From positions 1 to 6,513 of the forward strand of contig JAFGWD010000270.1 in assembly GCA_016937315.1 (NCBI GenBank): a stretch of 6,513 bases of DNA, read 5' to 3'. Under the pieces are notes generated by a model, which was not told the DNA's origin, made no database searches, and worked only from the letters and a program-made list of their open reading frames with translations. The DNA is from Rhodospirillaceae bacterium (GTDB lineage Bacteria > Pseudomonadota > Alphaproteobacteria > Rhodospirillales > Rhodospirillaceae). The stretch's first letter is position 1, and the number at the start of each line of letters is the position of its first letter. The translations under genes and the position numbers were made by a program. Of this stretch, positions 1 through 4,967 are shown piece after piece.

Positions 1-323
1 CCATACACGCTGTCGGAGACCAGAATGTGGTCGCCGGGCTGAGTCAGTGCAGTCAAGGTTCCGACAATCGCGGCCAAGCCGGAGGGGACCGCAATGGTGC
101 GTTCTCCCCCTTCCGCTGCGGCGACGGCTTCTTCGAAGGCCATGGTCGTCGGTGTTCCCATGCGCCCGTAATAAAACGCGTTGAGGTGGTCGCCTTGGGC
201 ATCCGCCATTGCGGCCATGGAAGGGAAGGTAACGGTGGAGACGTGATAGACCGGCGGATTTACGCTTCCCGAAAAGTAAGCGGAGGAGCGGCCCTTGTGG
301 GTCAGGAGGGTGTCTTTTTTCAT
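1..323 (-). CDS. metC: Cystathionine beta-lyase, N-terminal part (cut by window edge)
   Basis: This is a PLP-dependent enzyme of the Cys/Met metabolism family. Cystathionine beta-lyase splits cystathionine into homocysteine, pyruvate and ammonia in the cytoplasm, the penultimate step of methionine synthesis. Only the first 107 codons are present; the lysine that binds PLP lies beyond position 1. Visible family motifs are VNPPVYHVST (residues 21-30), YGRMGTPTT (52-60, with Tyr52 and Arg54 expected to reach the PLP phosphate of the partner subunit), PSGLAAI (80-86, phosphate-binding loop) and SDSVYG (103 onward, whose Tyr107 should stack on the PLP ring). I chose the ATG at 323 because the AAGGA at 336-340 lies 12 bases upstream. 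An in-frame ATG at 335 directly abuts that AAGGA and could not use it, but it is possible and would add four residues. The gene follows sseA by 25 bases, so it is probably the third gene of a nudF-sseA-metC operon. The YGRMGTPT and PSGLAAI patterns fit beta-lyase better than gamma-synthase, but the missing C-terminus limits certainty. Confidence 0.88.
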   Translation of the reverse strand, partial: MKKDTLLTHKGRSSAYFSGSVNPPVYHVSTVTFPSMAAMADAQGDHLNAFYYGRMGTPTTMAFEEAVAAAEGGERTIAVPSGLAAIVGTLTALTQPGDHILVSDSVY

Positions 324-335
324 GGGGTCAGGCAT

Positions 336-340
336 TCCTT
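336..340 (-). promoter_or_regulatory. Ribosome binding site deciding the metC start
   Basis: On the minus strand this reads AAGGA. It touches the upstream ATG at 335 with no spacer but sits 12 bases before the ATG at 323, so it favours the downstream start. The spacing is on the long side, so the choice is tentative. Confidence 0.45.
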
Positions 341-348
341 GGGTGGCG

Positions 349-1221
349 TCAGGGGCGTGGGCCGGTGGTGACGGGAAGCGTGGGAGTGTTGCCCCATTCC
401 TCCCACGATCCATCATAAATTGCGACATCAGACTTTCCCGCAAGATACGCGGCGAAGGCAATAACGCAAGCCGTGACACCGGTTCCGCACATGGCGATCA
501 GGGGCGTGGCGTCCAATGGGACATGGGCCCCGGCGAAAATCGCACGGATTTCTGTGGGCGATTTAACGGTCTTGTCGGCGTTGAAAAAGTCCGCGTGGGG
601 CAAATTAATGGCAGCGGGGACATGGCCAAAAGCAAGGCTAGGGCGAGGTTCTGGGGCGGTTCCAGCATAACGTTCGGCGGCGCGGGCGTCCGTCAACACG
701 GCGGTAGGCTTTTCTAGATTCTCCTCTATTTCAGAGAGGGACACAACGCGTGGCCCGCCTTCGCGTGGTGTGAAATGTCGCCAATCGCGGGGGCCAATGG
801 GGCGCTCTGGGCCGTCTTCGATGGGGTGGCCATCGGCCTGCCATTTGGGTAAGCCGCCGTCCAGCACCGCCACCTCGTCATGGCCGAAGGCACGGAACAT
901 CCACCAAGCTCGCATGGCGGCGGAATGACCACCGTTGGCGTCATAAACGACGATTTTCAGACCGTCACCGGCCCCCAACTTGCTGACCTTTGATAAGAAG
1001 GTTTCAGGGCGCGGCATGGCATGGCTCAAGGAACTGGCCGGGTCAACGATGACATCAACATCGAAGAAGCGGGCACCGGGGATGCGGGCCGTCAGAAAGC
1101 AGGCCTTTGCATTGCGGGGATCGGTGGGAAGGAAGCCAGTGGCATCCAGGATCACAATATCTGGGGCACCCAAGTGGGCGGCCAGCCAAGCCCCGTCGAT
1201 CAAGGGGTCGCAAGAGGTCAT
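349..1221 (-). CDS. sseA: 3-mercaptopyruvate sulfurtransferase (tandem rhodanese domains)
   Basis: The protein has 290 residues, close to the usual size for this family. It transfers the sulfane sulfur of 3-mercaptopyruvate to a thiol or cyanide acceptor through a cysteine persulfide, in the cytoplasm. It has two rhodanese domains, about residues 5-135 (inactive, with FLPTDPRN, HIPGA-like RIPGA and VVYD) and 155-285 (catalytic). The active loop is CGTGVTA with Cys245. The CG(S/T)GVTA form is characteristic of mercaptopyruvate rather than thiosulfate sulfurtransferases, whose loop is usually more basic. Arg180 and Arg184 in DARAAERYAG are the expected substrate-binding arginines, and YDGSWEEWG (269-277) is the typical C-terminal motif. 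An in-frame ATG exists at 1281, but I chose 1221. It has AAAGGA six bases upstream, and its ATG overlaps the nudF stop as ATGA, so it is likely coupled to nudF translation. metC follows after 25 bases, which fits a shared role in sulfur amino acid turnover. Confidence 0.93.
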   Translation of the reverse strand: MTSCDPLIDGAWLAAHLGAPDIVILDATGFLPTDPRNAKACFLTARIPGARFFDVDVIVDPASSLSHAMPRPETFLSKVSKLGAGDGLKIVVYDANGGHSAAMRAWWMFRAFGHDEVAVLDGGLPKWQADGHPIEDGPERPIGPRDWRHFTPREGGPRVVSLSEIEENLEKPTAVLTDARAAERYAGTAPEPRPSLAFGHVPAAINLPHADFFNADKTVKSPTEIRAIFAGAHVPLDATPLIAMCGTGVTACVIAFAAYLAGKSDVAIYDGSWEEWGNTPTLPVTTGPRP

Positions 1222-1895
1222 CGCAGATCCTTTCTGTTCTGCCATGCGGCACGAATGCGTGTGTGGTTCAGGGCAAGCCATTGCAAGGTGATGAGTGTGC
1301 TGGCGTTATCGATAGTGCCAGCCTCCAACAGGGCAATGGCGTCTTGTGCGGTCATGGAAAAAACCCGGATGTCCTCGTTCTCATGGGCCAATCCGGCGAG
1401 TTCTGGGGCTTTTTCGGAGTCGACCTCGGCGCAATAAATGGCAAGGGTTTCCGATGACCCGCCAGGCGTGCACAAAATATGCGCGATGAATTCCAAGCGT
1501 CCGACGGTGAGGCCGGTTTCCTCTGCGGTTTCGCGGCGGGCGACTTCTGCGGGGGTCTCTCCAGGTTCGATGATGCCTGCGGCGATTTCAATCAACCAAG
1601 GTTTCCATCCCGCGATCAAAGCCCCGGCACGAAATTGTTCAATCAGGACCACGCGGTAGATAACCGGGTCGTAGGGCAGGACCGCAACGGCTTGCCCGCG
1701 TTCAAAGATCTCACGGGTGAAAGGGGGTGTCCAGCCGCCAGCGAAGGTTTGATGCCGTAGGGTGTAGCGGTTGACCGTGAAATAGGCCTGGTACATGGGT
1801 TCGGTTTTCAGACATTCGGCAGCGTTGGGTTCTCCGTCCCGCAAACGTGGACCGGGGTTCAAGCAGCCGATGGTCTTGAGGTGGTGAAATGACAT
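1218..1895 (-). CDS. nudF: ADP-ribose pyrophosphatase, Nudix family
   Basis: The product has 225 residues and is a Nudix hydrolase of the ADP-ribose pyrophosphatase type, which cleaves ADP-ribose to AMP and ribose 5-phosphate using Mg2+. The Nudix box runs from Gly107 to Leu129 and has every signature residue: Gly107, Glu113, Arg121-Glu122, Glu125-Glu126, Gly128. Pro144, 15 residues after the box and within TPGGSSE, is the subgroup mark for ADP-ribose specificity. HENEDIRV (171-178) matches the loop of E. coli NudF that carries the catalytic Glu162, here Glu172. TREIFERGQAVAVLPYDP (60-77) and GTIDNASTLITLQWL (193-207) also resemble E. coli NudF as I recall it. The N-terminus is about ten residues longer than in that enzyme. 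The ATG at 1895 has AGGA five bases upstream (1901-1904), whereas the internal Met34 has no such site. It is the first gene of the leftward operon and ends in an ATGA overlap with sseA. Related sugar-nucleotide pyrophosphatase activity cannot be excluded. Confidence 0.9.
   Translation of the reverse strand: MSFHHLKTIGCLNPGPRLRDGEPNAAECLKTEPMYQAYFTVNRYTLRHQTFAGGWTPPFTREIFERGQAVAVLPYDPVIYRVVLIEQFRAGALIAGWKPWLIEIAAGIIEPGETPAEVARRETAEETGLTVGRLEFIAHILCTPGGSSETLAIYCAEVDSEKAPELAGLAHENEDIRVFSMTAQDAIALLEAGTIDNASTLITLQWLALNHTRIRAAWQNRKDLR
1228..1233 (-). promoter_or_regulatory. Ribosome binding site deciding the sseA start
   Basis: The minus strand reads AAAGGA here, six bases before the ATG at 1221. 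It lies inside the last codons of nudF. It selects the 290-residue SseA over the 310-residue reading that begins at 1281, whose first 20 residues would overlap nudF and match nothing in the family. Confidence 0.7.
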
Positions 1896-1929
1896 GGTTG
1901 TCCTGTTGGGGTGGGGCTTGTGATTTTTC

Positions 1930-1960
1930 TACCTTAGTTCCGAGTCGGCTCTTGGCTCAA
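1930..1960 (-). promoter_or_regulatory. Possible promoter of the nudF-sseA-metC operon
   Basis: On the minus strand TTGAGC (1960-1955) is a fair -35 box, and CTAAGGTA (1937-1930) lies at the right distance for a -10 box but matches poorly. Transcription would begin near 1922, leaving a leader of about 27 bases before nudF. The -35 sits within a small inverted repeat, TCTTG-GCT-CAAGA (1950-1962). This is an inference from position and a partial consensus match. Confidence 0.3.
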
Positions 1961-2070
1961 GACATGGATTAAACACAAAGCGGGGTATGTGTGGTCTCGC
2001 GCTCCTGTTGGTTTTGTGATGCTCTTGGTTGCGTATCCTGGGGTTGGGGGTGGAGCGTAATCTTGCGTGA

Positions 2071-2092
2071 TGTCAATTTTTGCGGGTTGACA
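2071..2092. promoter_or_regulatory. Inverted repeat overlapping the suf -35 box, candidate operator
   Basis: TGTCAA (2071-2076) and TTGACA (2087-2092) are perfect inverted copies separated by ten bases, so their centres are 16 bases apart, about one and a half helical turns. The right arm is also the presumed -35 box of the suf promoter. A dimeric repressor bound here would block RNA polymerase. The Rrf2 regulator encoded downstream is one natural candidate, but the arms do not match the E. coli IscR type 1 pattern (GACT...AGTC), so the binder is unknown. Six-base arms could also arise by chance. Confidence 0.4.
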
Positions 2093-2114
2093 GCGAAGCG
2101 GAAAAGACTAATTC
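2087..2114 (+). promoter_or_regulatory. Candidate sigma-70 promoter of the suf operon
   Basis: TTGACA at 2087-2092 is a perfect -35 hexamer. Read as the alphaproteobacterial housekeeping pattern (TTGACGS, 10-14 bases, GCTANAWC), TTGACAG is followed after 13 bases by ACTAATTC (2107-2114), a six-of-eight match. Transcription would start near 2121, giving a leader of about 105 bases before the regulator gene. No classical TATAAT is present at 17 bases. A TATATG at 2139-2144 has no matching -35 and is a weaker alternative. Confidence 0.5.
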
Positions 2115-2141
2115 AGATACTGTACTGTTTTGGTCCTGTAT

Positions 2142-2164
2142 ATGCGAACGATTCGCATTTGCGA
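2142..2164. promoter_or_regulatory. Fur-box-like palindrome with a third half-site
   Basis: ATGCGAA (2142-2148) and TTCGCAT (2152-2158) are perfect seven-base inverted arms around CGA. A further TGCGA at 2160-2164 forms a second, overlapping palindrome with TCGCA at 2153-2157. The 19 bases from 2144 to 2162 match the classical Fur box (GATAATGATAATCATTATC) at 11 positions, including GAT and CATT in the core. Three alternating half-sites are also how Fur boxes are commonly built. It lies 62 bases before the regulator start and just after the presumed transcription start, a position suited to iron-dependent repression. Binding by Fur or a relative is inferred. Confidence 0.45.
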
Positions 2165-2194
2165 TCCTGGGAAAGTTAAGGTGGAACAAGGTTT

Positions 2195-2209
2195 CGTTAG
2201 GCCGTAACG
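2195..2209 (+). repeat. Small inverted repeat in the suf leader
   Basis: CGTTA (2195-2199) and TAACG (2205-2209) are inverted copies around GGCCG and end five bases before the ribosome site of the regulator gene. A weak hairpin in the mRNA is possible, but arms of five bases may be chance. Confidence 0.2.
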
Positions 2210-2213
2210 GATT

Positions 2214-2219
2214 GAGGGA
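2214..2219 (+). promoter_or_regulatory. Ribosome binding site deciding the regulator start
   Basis: GAGGGA stands seven bases before the ATG at 2227. It selects the 163-residue regulator rather than the longer open frame reaching back to 2080, which would run through the promoter and operator elements and would add 49 residues unlike any Rrf2 protein. Confidence 0.75.
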
Positions 2220-2226
2220 ATACCCG

Positions 2227-2718
2227 ATGCTGAGAGTCAACAAATTGACGGATTATGCGGTGGTGGTGCTCTGTGATTTGTTGCGGGGGCAGGCGTTACG
2301 TTCTGCCGCAGATTTATCGGCGTCGTCCGGTGTGCCGCTGCCGACGGTTTCGAAAATTTTGAAACAGTTGACGAAGGCTGAGATCTTGCAATCGGTGCGT
2401 GGCGCGAATGGTGGCTATGGTTTTGCCCGGCGTCCAGAGGTGATTTCTATGACCGAGGTTATCGAGTCTTTGGAAGGCCCCATAGCGGTGACGGGCTGTG
2501 TTGAGGACTCCGGAGAATGCTGTGCATTGACCGATCAGTGCCCAATGAGTGGTCACTGGAATGCTGTGAACACGGCGATCCGGCAGTCCTTAAATGACGT
2601 GCGTCTGATCGATATGTTGCCGGAATCACGTTTCATGGAGCCCACGGATTTGGTTGGCAGCATTGTTGCACGACATACGCTGGCCTTGCAGGCGCAAGAA
2701 GGAGAACCGAACCGATGA
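2227..2718 (+). CDS. iscR: Rrf2/IscR-like regulator of the SUF operon
   Basis: This 163-residue DNA-binding protein belongs to the Rrf2 family and most resembles the SUF-system regulator subgroup known from Xanthomonas and alphaproteobacteria; iscR is used here in the broad sense. It is expected to bind a [2Fe-2S] cluster and adjust suf transcription to Fe-S demand. MLRVNKLTDYAVVVL opens the winged helix-turn-helix; the HTH lies at about residues 26-50 (AADLSASSGVPLPTVSKILKQL) and the wing is SVRGANGGYGFARRP (56-70). The cluster region has Cys91, Cys98, Cys99 and Cys105, with His110-Trp111 close behind. E. coli IscR uses Cys92, Cys98, Cys104 and His107, so one residue is inserted here and the histidine is shifted. 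Ser42 stands where E. coli IscR has Glu43, a residue that limits which sites the apo form binds. The stop overlaps the sufB start as ATGA, so the regulator is translated together with its likely targets. Confidence 0.9.
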   Translation: MLRVNKLTDYAVVVLCDLLRGQALRSAADLSASSGVPLPTVSKILKQLTKAEILQSVRGANGGYGFARRPEVISMTEVIESLEGPIAVTGCVEDSGECCALTDQCPMSGHWNAVNTAIRQSLNDVRLIDMLPESRFMEPTDLVGSIVARHTLALQAQEGEPNR

Positions 2719-4172
2719 CATCAACCACTGAAACCGTCGATACGGTGCACGATCTGACCGGAACTTATAAATACGGTTTCGTCACCGATATCGAGATGGA
2801 TGTCTTGCCGGTTGGGCTGTCCGAAGAGACGGTGCGGTTCATATCGGCCCGTAAGAAGGAACCGGACTGGCTATTGGACTGGCGTTTGAAGGCGTTGGCG
2901 TTGTGGAAAAACATGGAGGAACCGACATGGGGAAAGGTTTCGTATCCTGCCATTGATTACCAAGGCCTGTCTTACTATGCCGCGCCGAAGTCCAAGACCG
3001 ACGGCCCGAAATCCCTGGACGAGGTTGATCCCGACCTGCTGGATGCCTATGAGAAGCTGGGTATTCCGCTGAAAGAGCAGGAAATTCTGGCGGGCGTGGT
3101 GGCGGTGGACGCGGTGTTCGACAGCGTTTCTGTGGCAACCACCTATAAGGCTAAGCTGGAAGAAAAAGGGGTTATTTTCTGCTCGTTCTCTGAAGCCGTG
3201 CAGCGCGTACCCGAGTTGATAAAAACCTACTTGGGGTCTGTGGTTCCGCAGGGCGATAACTACTTCGCGTGTTTGAATTCGGCGGTGTTTTCCGATGGGT
3301 CGTTTGTGTACGTGCCCAAGGGGGTGCGTTGTCCGATGGAGTTGTCCACCTATTTTCGGATTAACGCCCAAAATACCGGCCAGTTTGAACGCACCTTGAT
3401 CATTGTCGAAGAGGGGGGCTACGTCAGTTATCTGGAGGGCTGTACGGCACCGCAGCGCGATGAGAATCAGTTGCATGCAGCGGTGGTTGAGCTAATCGCC
3501 TTGGGTGATGCGGAAATCAAATATTCCACGGTGCAAAATTGGTATCCTGGCGACGCCGAAGGCAAGGGCGGCATCTATAACTTTGTTACCAAGCGCGGCG
3601 TGTGCCGTGGCAAACGGTCAAAGATTTCTTGGACACAGGTGGAAACCGGTTCCGCCGTGACCTGGAAGTACCCCAGTTGCATCCTGCAAGGCGATGACTC
3701 GGTGGGTGAGTTCTATTCCGTTGCCATCACCAACAACGCACAGCAGGCCGACACCGGGACCAAGATGATCCACATCGGCAAGAACACGCGCTCCACCATC
3801 GTTTCCAAAGGCATTGCCGCCGGGCGCTCCGATAATACCTATCGCGGCTTGGTTCGTGTTTTGCCGGGGGCGGAAGGCGCACGCAATTATAGTCAGTGCG
3901 ACAGTCTGTTGATTGGCGATCGGTGTGGCGCACATACCGTGCCTTACATTGAAAGCCGCATGCCGATAGCCACCATCGAACATGAGGCGACGACGGCACG
4001 GATCAGTGACGATCAATTGTTCCTGTGCCGTCAGCGTGGTTTGAAGCCAGAGGAAGCGGTGGCCTTGATCGTCAATGGGTTCTGTAAAGAAGTCCTGCAA
4101 AATCTGCCCATGGAATTTGCCGTGGAAGCGCAGAAGTTGGTGGGGATCAGTCTGGAAGGCAGTGTCGGCTGA
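2715..4172 (+). CDS. sufB: Fe-S cluster assembly scaffold protein SufB
   Basis: The protein has 485 residues, close to the usual length of SufB. With SufC and SufD it forms the cytoplasmic SufBC2D complex, in which a nascent Fe-S cluster is built. SufB accepts sulfur from SufS/SufE and passes it along an internal path to the SufB-SufD interface. Key residues are present: Cys243 in EGCTAPQRDE (E. coli Cys254, sulfur entry), Cys395 in NYSQCDSLLIGDRCGAHTVP (E. coli Cys405, cluster assembly) and Glu424 in IEHEATT (E. coli Glu434). These keep the E. coli spacing from Cys395 to Glu424. EPDWLLDWRLKAL (49-61) is the typical N-terminal motif, and RGLKPEEAVALIVNGF (441-456) the C-terminal helical region that contacts SufC. 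AAGGAG (2699-2704) lies ten bases before the ATG. That ATG overlaps the regulator stop, and sufC follows after 26 bases. No cysteine desulfurase gene separates the regulator from sufB, unlike the order in many rhizobial and related genomes. Confidence 0.97.
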   Translation: MTSTTETVDTVHDLTGTYKYGFVTDIEMDVLPVGLSEETVRFISARKKEPDWLLDWRLKALALWKNMEEPTWGKVSYPAIDYQGLSYYAAPKSKTDGPKSLDEVDPDLLDAYEKLGIPLKEQEILAGVVAVDAVFDSVSVATTYKAKLEEKGVIFCSFSEAVQRVPELIKTYLGSVVPQGDNYFACLNSAVFSDGSFVYVPKGVRCPMELSTYFRINAQNTGQFERTLIIVEEGGYVSYLEGCTAPQRDENQLHAAVVELIALGDAEIKYSTVQNWYPGDAEGKGGIYNFVTKRGVCRGKRSKISWTQVETGSAVTWKYPSCILQGDDSVGEFYSVAITNNAQQADTGTKMIHIGKNTRSTIVSKGIAAGRSDNTYRGLVRVLPGAEGARNYSQCDSLLIGDRCGAHTVPYIESRMPIATIEHEATTARISDDQLFLCRQRGLKPEEAVALIVNGFCKEVLQNLPMEFAVEAQKLVGISLEGSVG

Positions 4173-4198
4173 CGCCGTGAACAAGGAGAAAAAGACCA

Positions 4199-4957
4199 AT
4201 GAGTAAGGGTTTGATCGTCACGGATTTGCGAGTCAGCGTCGAAGGTAAGGAAATCCTGAAGGGGGTTTCGTTGGTCGTCGAACCCGGCAAGGTGCACGCC
4301 ATTATGGGGCCGAACGGCTCTGGGAAGAGCACTCTGGCGCATGTGATTTCTGGACGTCCGGGATATACGGTGACCGGTGGGTCGGTCATGTTTGATGGCG
4401 TTGATGTCCTGGAATTGGAACCGGAAGATCGTGCCGCCTTGGGGATCTTTCTGGCCTTTCAGTATCCTGTGGAAATTCCCGGTGTGACCAACACGACTTT
4501 TTTGAAAACCGCGTTGAACGCACAACGGAAAGCACGCGGAGAAAAGGAATTGGACCCGATGGGGTTCCTGAAAGTGCTGCGGGAGAAGGCTAAGGCGTTG
4601 CATTTGCCTGATGACATGCTGAAACGGCCTTTGAATGTTGGTTTCTCTGGCGGCGAGAAAAAGCGCAACGAAATGCTGCAAATGGCGGTGTTGACGCCGA
4701 AACTGGCGATTCTGGATGAAACCGATTCCGGCCTTGATATTGACGCGTTGCGGATCGTTGCCGAGGGCGTCAACGCCCAGCGGAGTCCGGAACGTTCGTT
4801 CTTGGTGATTACCCATTATCAGCGCTTGTTGGATTATATCGTGCCTGACGTGGTGCATGTGCTGGCTTATGGCCGGATCGCCGAAACCGGCGGCCCAGAC
4901 TTGGCGCGGCAATTGGAAAAAACCGGGTATGCCGACTATACCGGCAGTGCAGCGTAA
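4199..4957 (+). CDS. sufC: Fe-S cluster assembly ATPase SufC
   Basis: This 252-residue ABC-type ATPase has no membrane partner. Two copies bind SufB and SufD, and ATP hydrolysis drives the conformational change that exposes the cluster assembly site. All nucleotide-binding motifs are in place: Walker A GPNGSGKST (37-45), Q-loop Gln88 in AFQYP, the signature SGGEKKR (150-156), Walker B ILDETDSGLD (171-180) with catalytic Glu174, and the switch histidine His206 in ITHYQRLL. The SGGEKKRNEM form of the signature and the DETDSGLDIDAL version of Walker B are typical of SufC rather than of transporter ATPases. The length is as usual for the family. AAGGAG (4183-4188) stands ten bases before the ATG. 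sufD starts ten bases after the stop. Confidence 0.97.
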   Translation: MSKGLIVTDLRVSVEGKEILKGVSLVVEPGKVHAIMGPNGSGKSTLAHVISGRPGYTVTGGSVMFDGVDVLELEPEDRAALGIFLAFQYPVEIPGVTNTTFLKTALNAQRKARGEKELDPMGFLKVLREKAKALHLPDDMLKRPLNVGFSGGEKKRNEMLQMAVLTPKLAILDETDSGLDIDALRIVAEGVNAQRSPERSFLVITHYQRLLDYIVPDVVHVLAYGRIAETGGPDLARQLEKTGYADYTGSAA

Positions 4958-4967
4958 GGGGGGGCTG

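Larger units (their letters stand above)
1896..2226. other. Divergent intergenic region between nudF and the suf operon
   Basis: This stretch of 331 bases carries no credible gene and must hold the promoters of both operons. From the nudF side it contains a weak minus-strand promoter candidate (1930-1960) and then a G/T-rich stretch (about 1981-2065) in which I see nothing definable. Next come an inverted repeat overlapping a plus-strand -35 box (2071-2092), a -10-like element (2107-2114), a Fur-box-like palindrome (2142-2164) and a small inverted repeat in the presumed leader (2195-2209). Short open frames across it lack coding character. Confidence 0.8.

Noticed and set aside
324..348. Possible terminator between sseA and metC
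   Set aside because: There is no stem-loop followed by a T-run in the short gap, so the genes are more likely co-transcribed.
1222..1281. Longer SseA start at 1281
   Set aside because: It would add 20 residues overlapping nudF. The ATG at 1221 has a strong ribosome site and an ATGA overlap with the nudF stop.
2117..2127. Tandem TACTG repeat near the presumed transcription start
   Set aside because: Two five-base copies are too short to separate from chance, and they match no operator I know.
1991..2179. Short plus-strand frame of 62 codons in the intergenic region
   Set aside because: It starts with GTG, has no ribosome site, runs through the promoter and the palindrome, and has an implausible Trp/Cys-rich composition.
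2080..2226. Upstream extension of the regulator reading frame
   Set aside because: The extra 49 residues cross the promoter and operator elements and do not resemble any Rrf2 N-terminus. The ATG at 2227 has a good ribosome site and gives the family's standard beginning.
4031..4912. Open frame of 293 codons on the minus strand opposite sufC
   Set aside because: It covers the end of sufB and most of sufC, has the same His/Gln/Arg-rich shadow composition and shows no motif.
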